DNA of 64,000 nucleotides. Source: Phenylobacterium sp. Lineage in GTDB: Bacteria; Pseudomonadota; Alphaproteobacteria; Caulobacterales; Caulobacteraceae. Numbering within the stretch: the stretch's first letter is position 1; each line of letters begins with the position of its first letter. Positions 10,239 to 19,738 of this stretch are shown in pieces. The notes below the pieces were generated by a model. The model saw nothing but the letters and a program-made list of their open reading frames with translations. It ran no database searches and was not told where the DNA came from. Location: NCBI RefSeq assembly GCF_030646615.1, contig NZ_JAUSLG010000002.1, forward strand, positions 1 through 64,000. Direction: 5' to 3'. Both the position numbers and the translations under genes were made by a program.

Positions 10239-10829
10239 CTAGCGCTTGGCGGCAGGCTGGCCCTGCGACGCATTGGGATAGAAGACGCCGCGCACCCGGC
10301 CTGGAGAGCCGGCGCCCCGGGCGCTGGTCTCCATCCGGGCCTGGCCGGTGGACACCTGGATCACCAGGCGCTCGCCGCGCAGCACGTTCTGGCCCTGGGC
10401 GGCGACCACGTCGCCGGTCATGGTGATGGTGTCGGCAGCCGCGTCATAGACCGCCGCATTGGACCGCACCCGCTGCTGGGGGGTGACATAGAAGACCGAG
10501 CCTTGCGCCTCCATGCCCTGGAGATCGCCGCAGCTGGCGCCTCCGGACGTGGCGCCTGTGCGGCCCGGGGCATAGCGGATGCGCAGCACGTCGGCGCGCA
10601 GGCGCGAGCCGTCCTGCAGGGCCTCGGCCGACCCCCGCCAGATGGCCAGGCAGTCGGCGTTGACCACCTCGAGCTCGTCGGCGGTGATGTCGACCGGTGC
10701 GTTGGAGCCGCTGGCCAGCTGAGCCTGGGCCGGCGCCGCCAGACCGAGGATCAGGCCCGCAGCCAGGATCGCCGGAACGCGTGTCCGGGCGCCGGGTGCG
10801 TGAGGAAAGTTCATCTTCGGACGCCTCAT
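10239..10829 (-). CDS. lptA: LptA/OstA family LPS transport periplasmic protein
   Basis: Signal peptide, PVDITADELEVVNADCLAIWRGSAEALQ..., TMTGDVVAAQGQNVLRGERLVI; between lptC and lptB. Confidence 0.85.
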   Translation of the reverse strand: MRRPKMNFPHAPGARTRVPAILAAGLILGLAAPAQAQLASGSNAPVDITADELEVVNADCLAIWRGSAEALQDGSRLRADVLRIRYAPGRTGATSGGASCGDLQGMEAQGSVFYVTPQQRVRSNAAVYDAAADTITMTGDVVAAQGQNVLRGERLVIQVSTGQARMETSARGAGSPGRVRGVFYPNASQGQPAAKR

Positions 10830-10836
10830 GTTCGCA

Positions 10837-11466
10837 TCATCGCGGCGAGTTCGGGGTGACCCGGCCGGTTACGCCGCCTTTGAAGACCATGCGCTCGCCC
10901 TTGTCGTACACGCCATAGGACCTAGCACGGATTTCGCCAAGCGGGCCGGCGCCGGTGATCAGTCCCTCGCCCTCCAGCACCCCGGTGGCGGTGTTGAACA
11001 CCGCGCTCGGCGTATCGAAGGCCGCCGCCTGATCGTTCAGGGTGACATCACCCTGAAGCCGCAGAATCCCATCGCCCTCATGAAAGACGCCTGAACGGGC
11101 CGAGAGCCGCATGGGGCTCAGGCCCTCGCCATCCACCACCATGGCCGGCCGGTCCAGCACCACCCGCTGGTAGTCGTTCTCGTCGCGCACGGCGCTGGCC
11201 GCGGTGATCACGAAGGAGCGCCCCTGGATGTCGCGCCCCAGGAAGCGGGGGTTCACCAGCCGGATCGGCGCCTCGGCCTCCTCCGGCTTGGCCGTCTGGC
11301 CCACGACGCTGCGATAGACCACGAGGCCCACCAGGCTGAGCACGATGGCGGCGATCAGCAGGGGCAGCAGCACGCGAAGCTGGCGGATCAGCCGCGAACG
11401 GCGCCGCCACCGGGCCATGGCCAGGGCCGACGCCGGCCCGCGGGCCTCATATGCCAGGGCGCTCAC
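10837..11466 (-). CDS. lptC: LPS export ABC transporter periplasmic protein LptC
   Basis: Single N-terminal TM, EEAEAPIRLVNPRFLGRDIQGRSFVITAASAVRD...; GTG start (VSALAYEARG) just after the rnd stop. Confidence 0.8.
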   Translation of the reverse strand: MSALAYEARGPASALAMARWRRRSRLIRQLRVLLPLLIAAIVLSLVGLVVYRSVVGQTAKPEEAEAPIRLVNPRFLGRDIQGRSFVITAASAVRDENDYQRVVLDRPAMVVDGEGLSPMRLSARSGVFHEGDGILRLQGDVTLNDQAAAFDTPSAVFNTATGVLEGEGLITGAGPLGEIRARSYGVYDKGERMVFKGGVTGRVTPNSPR

Positions 11467-11473
11467 CGGCGTC

Positions 11474-12091
11474 TCAACTATGGGCGAAGATGTCGGACTC
11501 CTCCCACCCGGCCACGTCGAGGGCGGCCCGATGAGGGAGGAATTCGAAACAGGCCCGCGCCAGGGCGTCGCGGCCCTCCCGGGCCAGCATGGCGTCCAGC
11601 CGGGCGCGCACGGCATGCAGGTGCAGGACGTCGGAGGCCGCGTAGGCCACCTGGTCGTCGGACAGGTTGGCCGCCCCCCAGTCCGAGCTCTGCTGGGCCT
11701 TGGAGAGATCGACGCCGACCATTTCGCGGGTCACGTCCTTCAGCCCATGCCGGTCGGTATAGGTCCGGGCCAGCTTGGAGGCGATCTTGGTGCAATAGAC
11801 GGGGCCGGTCATCACCCCCAGATGGAGATGGAACATGGCGATGTCGAACCGCCCGAAGTGAAAAATCTTGGTGATCGTCGGATCGGTCAGCAGGGCCTTG
11901 AGATTGGGCGCGTCATAGGTGGCCCGATCGAGCTGCACGAGATGGGCGTCGCCGTCCCCGGCCGAGATCTGCACCACGCAGAGCGGATCGCGCCCCAGGC
12001 GCAGGCCCATGGTCTCGGAATCCACCGCCACGGCGTCAACGCCCTGGAACAGACCGTCGGGCAGATCGCCCTTGTGAAGGAAGTTGGCCAA
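11474..12091 (-). CDS. rnd: Ribonuclease D (exonuclease-domain form)
   Basis: AVAVDSETMGLRLGRDPLCVVQIS, KIFHFGRFDIAMF, HGLKDVTREMVGVDLSKAQQSSDWGAANLSDDQVAYAASDVLHLHAVRARLD. Confidence 0.9.
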   Translation of the reverse strand: MANFLHKGDLPDGLFQGVDAVAVDSETMGLRLGRDPLCVVQISAGDGDAHLVQLDRATYDAPNLKALLTDPTITKIFHFGRFDIAMFHLHLGVMTGPVYCTKIASKLARTYTDRHGLKDVTREMVGVDLSKAQQSSDWGAANLSDDQVAYAASDVLHLHAVRARLDAMLAREGRDALARACFEFLPHRAALDVAGWEESDIFAHS

Positions 12092-12190
12092 GACCGCTTG
12101 CTCCGCTTATGCGCGGACCTTACCGCGGCTTTCGGGCGTCCTGCGGGGGAAAGAAGGGCGACCACCCCCGGATGGACCTTGAGAGAGGGG

Positions 12191-12277
<87 letters not shown>

Positions 12278-12427
12278 CCGGTCCGTCGGATCGGGAGGCG
12301 GGACTACTAAGGAAAAGCCAGACGGGCGTCAACGGACCTTTTCACACATCGCGCAAGTCGCATTGCGGCAGGGGTCCGCATCGTCTATCCGGGCGCTCAG
12401 GAACATTGGAAAACAACGGGCCGGGCC

Positions 12428-13411
12428 ATGCAGGATCTCGTCACCGTCTTCGGCGGTTCGGGCTTTGTCGGAAGTCAGGTGGTGCGGGCTCTGGCCCGGG
12501 CCGGATATCGGGTGCGAGTCGCCGTGCGCCAGCCGGCGCGGGCCCATGACCTGCTGCTGCTGGGCGATGTGGGCCAGATCCAGGTGGTCCAGGCCAATAT
12601 CCGCAACATGGCCTCGGTCGCCCGGGCGCTGGACGGCGCCCAGGCCTGCGTCAATCTGGTGGGCGTGCTCTACGAGAGCGGCCGCCAGAAGTTCATGAGC
12701 CTGCACACCATGGGCGCGCGCAATGTGGCGCAGGCCGCCCGCGACGTCGGCGTGCGGCGCATGGTGCAGATCTCGGCCATCGGCGCCGATCTCGACAGCG
12801 CGTCGAAATATGCCCGCACCAAGGCCGACGGCGAGGCCGCCGTGCGCGAGATCCTGCCTGAGGCGGTGATCCTGCGGCCCTCGATCGTGTTTGGGCCGGA
12901 GGACGACTTCTTCAACCGCTTCGCCGCCATGGCCGTCCTGTCGCCGGCCCTGCCCCTGATCGGCGGCGGCAAGACCCGCTTCCAGCCGGTGTTCGTGGGC
13001 GATGTGGCCCGCGCGGTGGCCGCCGCCGTGGCCGACCCCGATGCGGCCGGCAAGACCTATGAGCTGGGCGGCCCGGCGATCCTGACCTTCCGCCAGATCC
13101 TGGAGATGGTGCTGAGCCAGACCCAGCGCCGCCGCTTCCTGGTTCCCCTGCCCTTCCCGGTCGCCCGGATGATCGGCAAGGTGGGCGGCCTGCTGGCCAT
13201 GACGCCCATCGCCCCGCCGCTGACGGTCGATCAGGTCGAGCAGTTGCGGGTCGACAATGTCGCCGATCCCGCCCTGCCGGGGCTCGAGGCCCTGGGGGTT
13301 CGCCCGACGGCGGTGGAATCGGTGCTCGGGACCTACCTCTATCGCTATCGCAAGGGCGGTCAGTTCGCCGAGCCGCCGGAAGCCCCGGCGATTGGCGTCA
13401 CCCCCGCATAG
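12428..13411 (+). CDS. NAD(P)-binding epimerase-like protein, NDUFA9/complex I assembly type
   Basis: DLVTVFGGSGFVGSQVVRALARAGYRVRVAVRQP, GAQACVNLVGVLYESGRQKF, MVQISAIGADLDSASKYARTKADGE. Confidence 0.87.
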   Translation: MQDLVTVFGGSGFVGSQVVRALARAGYRVRVAVRQPARAHDLLLLGDVGQIQVVQANIRNMASVARALDGAQACVNLVGVLYESGRQKFMSLHTMGARNVAQAARDVGVRRMVQISAIGADLDSASKYARTKADGEAAVREILPEAVILRPSIVFGPEDDFFNRFAAMAVLSPALPLIGGGKTRFQPVFVGDVARAVAAAVADPDAAGKTYELGGPAILTFRQILEMVLSQTQRRRFLVPLPFPVARMIGKVGGLLAMTPIAPPLTVDQVEQLRVDNVADPALPGLEALGVRPTAVESVLGTYLYRYRKGGQFAEPPEAPAIGVTPA

Positions 13412-14538
13412 CGGGCCCGCGGCCGGATCAGGCCGCCGGTCTGCGCCTGCTCGATGGCGTGGGCGATCCAGCCGGCGCAGCGGGCCACCGCGAACAGGGC
13501 GAAGGGCGCATCCTTCGGCAGGTTCAGCACCTCGGCCAGGGCCACCAGGGCGAAGTCCACATTGGGCGCCTGGCCCGTGGCGCCCTCCACCGCCCGGCGC
13601 AGGGCCGCCAGATCGGCCGGCGGCTCGAACCGCGCCAGAAGCGCCTGGGCGCGGGGATCGCCGTCCGGATAGAGGGCGTGGCCAAAGCCCGGCAGGCTCC
13701 GGTCCTGGGCCAGCCGCGCGGCGATGGCGCCGGGCGGCCCCTGTTCGACCGCCTCCGCCAGCAGCCCCCGCATCGCCGCCCCCGCCCCGCCGTGTCTTGG
13801 CCCTGAAAGGGCCGAAAGCCCCGCCAGCGCCGAGGCCGCCAGGGATGCGCCGGTCGAGGCCGCCACCCGGGCGGCGAAGGTCGAGGCGTTCAGCTCATGG
13901 TCGGCCAGCAGCACCAGGGCGCGCCGGATCAGCTCAGCGCCCCCGTCCCCCCGGGCGCAGCCCCAGGCCGTCCCCAGCCGCTCATGGATCGGCCCGCCGC
14001 CAGCGGCGCCGGCCACCGCGTCGGTCAGCACGTCCAGCAGGGTGGCGGCCTCCACCGCCAGGGCCAGGGGATGGCGGCCCAGCGCCGGCGAGTCCAGGCC
14101 CGCCCGCTCGGCGAGTACGAGGAAGGCCCGGGCGCGCATGTCGGCCCCGGCCGGCGGCGTCCCCCGCGCGCTCCGCTTCAGCGCCGCCCCGTCCCCGCCG
14201 CGCAACAGGCGCGCGGTGGATTCGAGCGTCTCGGTTTCCGCCAGGGCGACGGCGTCCCGCCCCCGGTAATAGAGGCGGCCCTCGACCACCGTGGTGATGG
14301 CGGAGTCCAGCACCGGCTCCCCCCAGGCGATGGCGCCGGCCGCCACGGCCGCGGCCTTGCGCCCCCGGGACTTGCGCGCCGCCAGTCCCGCCACATCGGC
14401 CGCCCGATAGAGGCTGCGGCGGGGATCGGCCGGATCGGGGCGGGCCCCCACCCGGCCCCGGCTCGCATAGGCATAGAGGGTCTGGCTGCGCACCTTCAGC
14501 CGGGCGCAGGCCTCTTCGGCGCCGATCCAGTCGGTCAT
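13360..14538 (-). CDS. Citrate synthase-like protein fused to N-terminal helix-turn-helix (MerR/excisionase-like) domain
   Basis: MTDWIGAEEACARLKVRSQTLYAYASRGRVGARPDPADPRRSLYRAADVAGL (HTH) then HELNASTFAARVAAST..GPRHGGAGAA..GFGHALYPDGDPRA..PNVDFAL (citrate synthase fold). Confidence 0.88.
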   Translation of the reverse strand: MTDWIGAEEACARLKVRSQTLYAYASRGRVGARPDPADPRRSLYRAADVAGLAARKSRGRKAAAVAAGAIAWGEPVLDSAITTVVEGRLYYRGRDAVALAETETLESTARLLRGGDGAALKRSARGTPPAGADMRARAFLVLAERAGLDSPALGRHPLALAVEAATLLDVLTDAVAGAAGGGPIHERLGTAWGCARGDGGAELIRRALVLLADHELNASTFAARVAASTGASLAASALAGLSALSGPRHGGAGAAMRGLLAEAVEQGPPGAIAARLAQDRSLPGFGHALYPDGDPRAQALLARFEPPADLAALRRAVEGATGQAPNVDFALVALAEVLNLPKDAPFALFAVARCAGWIAHAIEQAQTGGLIRPRARYAGVTPIAGASGGSAN

Positions 14539-14548
14539 GGGCCTTACA

Positions 14549-14571
14549 TTGATTATATTGATCAAGATTGA
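14549..14571. promoter_or_regulatory. Putative operator in the citrate synthase divergent promoter: phased TTGA(T/C) repeats and TTGATCAA palindrome
   Basis: TTGATTATATTGATCAAGATTGA; TTGA starts at 14549, 14558 and 14568 (9-10 bp spacing); AT-rich island in GC-rich DNA. Confidence 0.45.
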
Positions 14572-14626
14572 CGATGGAACTTGGCGGCGGACATTCGGCG
14601 GCGCAAGTCGAAACTGGAGCCTCCCC

Positions 14627-15733
14627 ATGAACGCCCATGCTTCCGCGCCCCCCGAAGGCCTCGAAGGCGTCGTCGCCGCCCGCACCGTGCTGTCCGAAGT
14701 CGATGGCCAGGCCGGCCGCCTGATCATCCGCGGCCGCTCCCTGGACGACCTCGCCGGCCACGCGACCTTCGAGGACCTGATCGCCCTGCTGTTTGCGGGC
14801 TTCTTCGAGGATCTGCCGGCGGATCTGGCCGCCGCCCTGGGCGCGGCCCGGGTCGAGGTGTTCGCCGAGGTGGCCTATCTCGACAAAGGTCTCCTGGCCC
14901 GGGAGCCGGTGGAGGCGGTCCGCGCCCTGATGGCCCGGCTGGCCGATGGCGACGACCTGGCCACCGCCCTGCGCCTGATCGCAGCGCCTGCAGTCTTCAC
15001 CCCGGCCGTGGTCCGCGCCCAGGCCGGCCAGGCGCCGATCGCCCCCGATCCCGCCCTGCCCCACGCCGCCGACATCCTGCGGATGCTGACCGGCGCTGCC
15101 CCGAGCCCGGCCCAGGTCGCGGGCCTGGACGCCTATCTGGTCACCGTCTCCGACCATGGCCTGAACGCCTCGACCTTCGCCGCCAGGGTGGTGGCCTCGA
15201 CCCGGGCCGGCCTGACCTCGGCGGTGCTGGCCGGCATCAGCGCACTGAAAGGCCCGCTGCACGGCGGCGCGCCGGGTCCGGTCATCGAGATGCTGGACGG
15301 CATCGGCCAGCCGGAGAACGCCCGGGCCTGGATCGAGGCGGCCCTGGCCCGGGGCGAGCGGCTGATGGGCTTTGGCCACCGGATCTACCGGGTGCGTGAT
15401 CCCCGGGCCGATGCGCTGAAAGGCCCCGTGCGCGCCCTGGCGGCGAGCGGCGGCGGCGGGGCCGGCCGCGTGGCCTTCGCCGAAGCCGTGGAGGCCGCCG
15501 CCCTCGACATCCTCAAGACCCACAAGCCCGACCGGCCCCTGGACACCAATGTGGAGTTCTACACCGCCCTGCTGCTGGAGGCCCTGGACTTCCCGCCGCC
15601 GGCCTTCACCTGCGTCTTCGCCATGGGTCGGGTGGCCGGCTGGCTGGCCCATGCCCGCGAGCAGCTGGCCGGCGGGCGGCTGGTGCGGCCCCAGTCGGTC
15701 TATGTGGGGCCAGAACCCCGAAAGGCGGCCTAA
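14627..15733 (+). CDS. Citrate synthase / citrate synthase-like protein
   Basis: HGLNASTFAARVVASTRAGLTSAVLAGISALKGPLHGGAP, GFGHRIYRVRDPRA, NVEFYTALLLEALDFPPPAFTCVFAMGRVAGWLAHAREQ. Confidence 0.92.
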   Translation: MNAHASAPPEGLEGVVAARTVLSEVDGQAGRLIIRGRSLDDLAGHATFEDLIALLFAGFFEDLPADLAAALGAARVEVFAEVAYLDKGLLAREPVEAVRALMARLADGDDLATALRLIAAPAVFTPAVVRAQAGQAPIAPDPALPHAADILRMLTGAAPSPAQVAGLDAYLVTVSDHGLNASTFAARVVASTRAGLTSAVLAGISALKGPLHGGAPGPVIEMLDGIGQPENARAWIEAALARGERLMGFGHRIYRVRDPRADALKGPVRALAASGGGGAGRVAFAEAVEAAALDILKTHKPDRPLDTNVEFYTALLLEALDFPPPAFTCVFAMGRVAGWLAHAREQLAGGRLVRPQSVYVGPEPRKAA

Positions 15734-15799
15734 ACACCCGGCGCGCGGCAGAAAAACCCCCTGGGGCGCCGCCCGGTGAAGGTCTAGGGTCGGGGGATC

Positions 15800-16750
15800 A
15801 TGACGTCCCTCGACCCGCCGACCGCATCGGCCCTGACGCCCGCCCAGACCGCCGTCCTGACCCGGCGGATCACCCTGCTGTCGGTGGCCGTCGCCCTGAT
15901 CCTGGTCGCCCTGAAGACCGCCGCCTGGCTGGCCAGCGGATCGGTGGCGGTGCTGGCCTCCCTGGCCGATTCCGGCCTCGACCTGATCGCCTCGCTGATC
16001 ACCTTCTTCGCGGTGCGCTACGCCGTGGTTCCGCCGGACGCCGAACACCGGTTCGGCCATGGCAAGGCCGAGGCCTTCGCCAGCCTGATGCAGGCGGGCC
16101 TGGTCTTCGCCTCGGCCGCCCTGGTGGGCCGCGAGGCCATAGCCAGCCTGCTCGATCCCCAGCCGATCACCCATGGCGGCTGGGCCATGGCCGTCATGGC
16201 CGGCTCCATCCTGCTCACCGGCCTGCTGGTGACCGCCCAGACCCGGGTGCTGCGCCAGACCCAGTCGGTGGCCGTGTCCGGCGACCGCGCGCACTATTTC
16301 TCGGACCTGGCCTCCAACCTCGCCGCCCTGCTCGGCGTGGCCGGCGCGACGATGGCGGGCTTCACCAGCCTGGACGGGGCGGCGGGCCTGATCGTCGCGG
16401 CCATCCTGGTCTGGGCCGCCATCGGCGTCTTCCGCGAGGCCGCCCACCAGCTGATGGACCATGAACTGCCCGAGGATCAGCGGGCGCTCATCGTGCGGCT
16501 GATGACGCAGGACGCCCGGCTCACCGACATCCACCAGCTGCGCACCCGGGCGTCCGGCCCCTATGTGCACATCCAGATGCACGCCGACCTGGATCCGGAC
16601 CTGACCCTGGACGCCGCCCACCAGGTGATCGTCGAGGCCGAGCAGCGGCTGCTGGAGCATTTTCCCGCCGCCGACATCCTGATTCACGCCGACCCCCGGG
16701 GCCGGGCCGAGCCCCACGGCGGCGCGTTCGCCGAGCCGTCCGCGACCTGA
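15800..16750 (+). CDS. Cation diffusion facilitator (FieF/CDF) efflux transporter
   Basis: ASLADSGLDLIASLITFFAVRYAVVPPDAEHRFGHGKAEAFASLMQ, SGDRAHYFSDLASNLAALLG, QLMDHELP. Confidence 0.92.
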   Translation: MTSLDPPTASALTPAQTAVLTRRITLLSVAVALILVALKTAAWLASGSVAVLASLADSGLDLIASLITFFAVRYAVVPPDAEHRFGHGKAEAFASLMQAGLVFASAALVGREAIASLLDPQPITHGGWAMAVMAGSILLTGLLVTAQTRVLRQTQSVAVSGDRAHYFSDLASNLAALLGVAGATMAGFTSLDGAAGLIVAAILVWAAIGVFREAAHQLMDHELPEDQRALIVRLMTQDARLTDIHQLRTRASGPYVHIQMHADLDPDLTLDAAHQVIVEAEQRLLEHFPAADILIHADPRGRAEPHGGAFAEPSAT

Positions 16751-16886
16751 CGCCGCAGACCGTGACGGGGACCCGGACGGGGCGCCCAAATCGGGACAGA
16801 CAGGGCCTTCGTAAACGCGCCCTTAAGGCCCCTGCGGGCTTATCGAGCCCTGATCAAACTGGCCGCATTCGCGGCGAAATGCCGGC

Positions 16887-17573
16887 ATGAGCGTCCAACG
16901 CACCCTCTATCATTTTCCGCTCGATCCGGCGTCGCGACAGGTCCGTCTGGCCCTGGGCGAAAAGCGCCTGGCCTTCGAGGATGTGATCGTCCGCTATTGG
17001 GAGCAGCCCGATGACCTGTCGGCGCTCAATCCCTCGGGCCTGACCCCTGTCCTGGTCGAGGAAGGTCCCCAGGGCCGCCTGGTCCTGTGCGAGGGCCGGG
17101 CCATCCTCGACCACCTGGAAGAGACCTATCCCGAGCCGGCCCTGCTGGGCCGCGAGGCCGCCGACCGGGCCGAGGCGCGGCGGCTGCTGCAGTGGTTCGA
17201 CCGCAAGTTCGACTACGAGGTCGGCTCCTTCCTTCTGCATGAGAAGATGGAAAAGCGCCTGCTGCGCATGGGCGCGCCGGACCTGGCGGCCCTGCGGCGG
17301 GGGCGTGAGGCCCTGCGCCATCACATGACCTATCTCACCAGCCTGCTGGCCGAGCGCGACTGGCTGGCCGGCCGCCGGCTGAGCCTCGCCGATTTCGCCG
17401 GCGCCTCGCACCTGTCGGTGATCGACTATTTCGGCGATGTGCCCTGGCGGGACTTCGCCGCGGTCAAGACGTGGTACATGACGGTGAAGTCCCGCCCCTG
17501 CTTCAGGCCGCTGCTCGCCGATCGCTGGCCGGGGCTCGCGCCCGCGGCCCATTATGACGACCTCGATTTCTGA
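16887..17573 (+). CDS. Glutathione S-transferase family protein
   Basis: [85 protein letters not shown]. Confidence 0.9.
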   Translation: MSVQRTLYHFPLDPASRQVRLALGEKRLAFEDVIVRYWEQPDDLSALNPSGLTPVLVEEGPQGRLVLCEGRAILDHLEETYPEPALLGREAADRAEARRLLQWFDRKFDYEVGSFLLHEKMEKRLLRMGAPDLAALRRGREALRHHMTYLTSLLAERDWLAGRRLSLADFAGASHLSVIDYFGDVPWRDFAAVKTWYMTVKSRPCFRPLLADRWPGLAPAAHYDDLDF

Positions 17574-18687
17574 ATCGCCTGAAGACCGGATCCGCGCCCA
17601 AGCCCTCGCCCTGGGCTTCGACGACTGCCGCCTGGCCCGGGCCGATCAGCCCTGGACCGCCGGCGCGCGACTGGCCGAATTCGTCGCCGAGGGTCGCCAC
17701 GGCGAGATGGCCTGGCTGGAGACCACCCTGGAGCGCCGCTCACACCCCCAGGCCATGTGGCAGGGCGCCCGCTCGGCCGTCATGCTGGGGGTCAATTACG
17801 GTCCCGACCACGACCCCCGCGGCGTGCTGGCCCATCCCGACCGCGGGGCCATATCGGTCTACGCCCAAGGCTCGGACTATCACGACCTGATCAAGAAGCG
17901 CCTGAAGCAGCTGGCGACCTGGATGGCCCAGACCTTCGGGGCCGAGGTGAAGGTGTTCGTCGACACCGCCCCCCTGCTGGAAAAGCCCCTGGCGGAAGCC
18001 TCGGGCCTGGGCTGGCAGGGCAAGCACACCAATCTCGTCTCCCGCCGGTTCGGCTCCTGGCTGTTCATCGGCTCGGTGCTCACCTCGCTGGAGCTTGCGC
18101 CCGATCCGCCGGGCGATGACGCCTGCGGCTCCTGCCGCGCCTGCCAGGACGTCTGCCCGACGGACGCCTTTCCCGCGCCCTATCAGCTCGATGCGCGGCG
18201 CTGCATCTCCTACCTGACCATCGAGCTGTCGGGTCCGATCCCACTGGAATTCCGGCCGGCGCTCGGCAACCGCATCTATGGCTGCGACGACTGCCTGGCG
18301 GTCTGTCCCTGGAACAAGTTCGCGCAAGAGGCCCGCGAGCAGCAGCTTCAGGCCCGGGAGGTTCTGAAGGCCCCGCGGCTGGAGGACCTGGCCGCCCTGG
18401 ACGACGCCGCCTTCCGCGCCCTGTTCACCAAGAGCGCGGTCAAGCGCCTGGGCCGCGACCGCTTCGTCCGCAACGTGCTCTACGCCCTCGGCAACAGCGG
18501 GGACCCCGGGATGGTCGAGGTGGCGCGCGCGCGGTTGGCCGATGAGGCGCCGGTCGTCAGGGGGGCCGCGGTCTGGGCGCTGTCGCAGCTGCTGCCAGCG
18601 GATGCCTTCGCCGCCGAACGGGGGCTGGCCCTGCCAAGCGAGGGCGATGACGCCGTGCGGGCCGAGTGGGGGCGGACGCCCGCCTGA
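17554..18687 (+). CDS. queG: Epoxyqueuosine reductase
   Basis: [34 protein letters not shown] and [15 protein letters not shown] (two 4Fe-4S motifs), [22 protein letters not shown]. Confidence 0.95.
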   Translation: MTTSISESPEDRIRAQALALGFDDCRLARADQPWTAGARLAEFVAEGRHGEMAWLETTLERRSHPQAMWQGARSAVMLGVNYGPDHDPRGVLAHPDRGAISVYAQGSDYHDLIKKRLKQLATWMAQTFGAEVKVFVDTAPLLEKPLAEASGLGWQGKHTNLVSRRFGSWLFIGSVLTSLELAPDPPGDDACGSCRACQDVCPTDAFPAPYQLDARRCISYLTIELSGPIPLEFRPALGNRIYGCDDCLAVCPWNKFAQEAREQQLQAREVLKAPRLEDLAALDDAAFRALFTKSAVKRLGRDRFVRNVLYALGNSGDPGMVEVARARLADEAPVVRGAAVWALSQLLPADAFAAERGLALPSEGDDAVRAEWGRTPA

Positions 18688-18735
18688 CCCCCGGGAGGTG
18701 GCGTCCGGGTCTAGCCCTTCACCCCACCACCGTCT

Positions 18736-18756
18736 TGCTCGGGCTTGACCCGAGCA
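18736..18756. repeat. Inverted repeat core of dispersed intergenic element (copy 1)
   Basis: TGCTCGGG-CTTGA-CCCGAGCA; flanked by ATCCATG...CATGGGCCCTCGG, shared with the copy at 52241. Confidence 0.75.
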
Positions 18757-18860
18757 TCCATGCACACGGGACTGGACGAGGTGTTCATGGGCCCTCGGAT
18801 CAGGTCCGAGGGCGACGAAGCGAGCCTCGAAGGACGAGGGCGGCCGCAATGAGAGCGCCC

Positions 18861-19685
18861 TCAGTCGGCGTAGACCGCCGCCCGCTTCTCGACGTTCGAC
18901 ATCACCGCCTCCTTCTGGTTCGCAGATCCGATCAGCGCCCCCTGCTCGGCGCTCTCCACCTTCAGGATCTCGTGCTGGTCGGCGGGCGTCTCGGAAAGCT
19001 CGATCAGCCGCTTGGCGCCGCGGATCGCGGTCGGGCTCTTGGCGGCGATCTCGCGGGCCAGGGCCAGGGCCTCGGCCAGGGGGTCTGCGCAGACCCGGGT
19101 GGCGAAGCCCAGGCGCAGCGCCTCATCGCCATCGAAGATACGGCCGGAATAGGTGAGCTCGCGGATCACGTCGCCCCGGGCCAGATGGCGCATCAGCACC
19201 ATGCCGCCCATGTCCGGCACCAGGCCCCACTTGATCTCCATCACCGCCATGCGGGCGTCAGGGGTCACAAAGCGCATGTCTGGGGCGAGCGCCAGCTGGA
19301 AGCCGCCGCCAAAGGCCACCCCGTGCACCGCCGCGATCACCGGGACCGGCTGCTCGCGCCAGACCATGACCGCATGCTGGGCGCGGTTCGACCCGCCAGC
19401 CGAGCGCTTGGGGGTCAGCAGGGTCTCGCCATCGGCCGCCCCGCGGTTGCGTTCGCCCGAGGCCATGGCGGCGAAGGAGCCCATGTCGAGGCCGGCGCAG
19501 AAGGCGCGGCCCTCGCCTGACAGCACCACGGCGCGGACGCCCCGGGTGGTCTTCAAGGCCTCGCCGGTCTCGATCAGGGCCGAGAACATGGCGTCGTCCA
19601 GGGCGTTCATCTTGTCGGTGCGGACCATGCGCACGTCGGCGACGCCGTCCGTGATCTCCACCTTTACCCGATCGTTCATGAGCAT
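18861..19685 (-). CDS. Enoyl-CoA hydratase/isomerase (crotonase) family protein
   Basis: VRAVVLSGEGRAFCAGLDMGSFAAM, PVIAAVHGVAFGGGFQLALAPDMRFVTPDARMAVMEIKWGLVPDMGGM. Confidence 0.93.
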   Translation of the reverse strand: MLMNDRVKVEITDGVADVRMVRTDKMNALDDAMFSALIETGEALKTTRGVRAVVLSGEGRAFCAGLDMGSFAAMASGERNRGAADGETLLTPKRSAGGSNRAQHAVMVWREQPVPVIAAVHGVAFGGGFQLALAPDMRFVTPDARMAVMEIKWGLVPDMGGMVLMRHLARGDVIRELTYSGRIFDGDEALRLGFATRVCADPLAEALALAREIAAKSPTAIRGAKRLIELSETPADQHEILKVESAEQGALIGSANQKEAVMSNVEKRAAVYAD

Positions 19686-19738
19686 CCTCCCGCTGGTCTC
19701 CCGGCTTGCGCGCCGGTGTAGCGAAAGACTGTCACGGA

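Noticed and set aside
14549-14565. FNR-type box (TTGAT-N4-ATCAA) in the citrate synthase promoter
   Set aside because: The TTGAT and ATCAA halves are 7 bp apart, not 4, so it does not fit; phased direct repeats describe it better.
13982-16789. 935-aa minus-strand ORF
   Set aside because: Antisense to the citrate synthase and CDF genes; His/Gly/Gln-rich composition typical of a GC-rich reverse frame. Only the 13360-14538 minus-strand frame shows real homology.
16803-16831. GGGCCTT...AAGGCCC stem after the CDF gene as a terminator
   Set aside because: 7-bp stem with a 15-nt loop and no U-tract; too weak to call.
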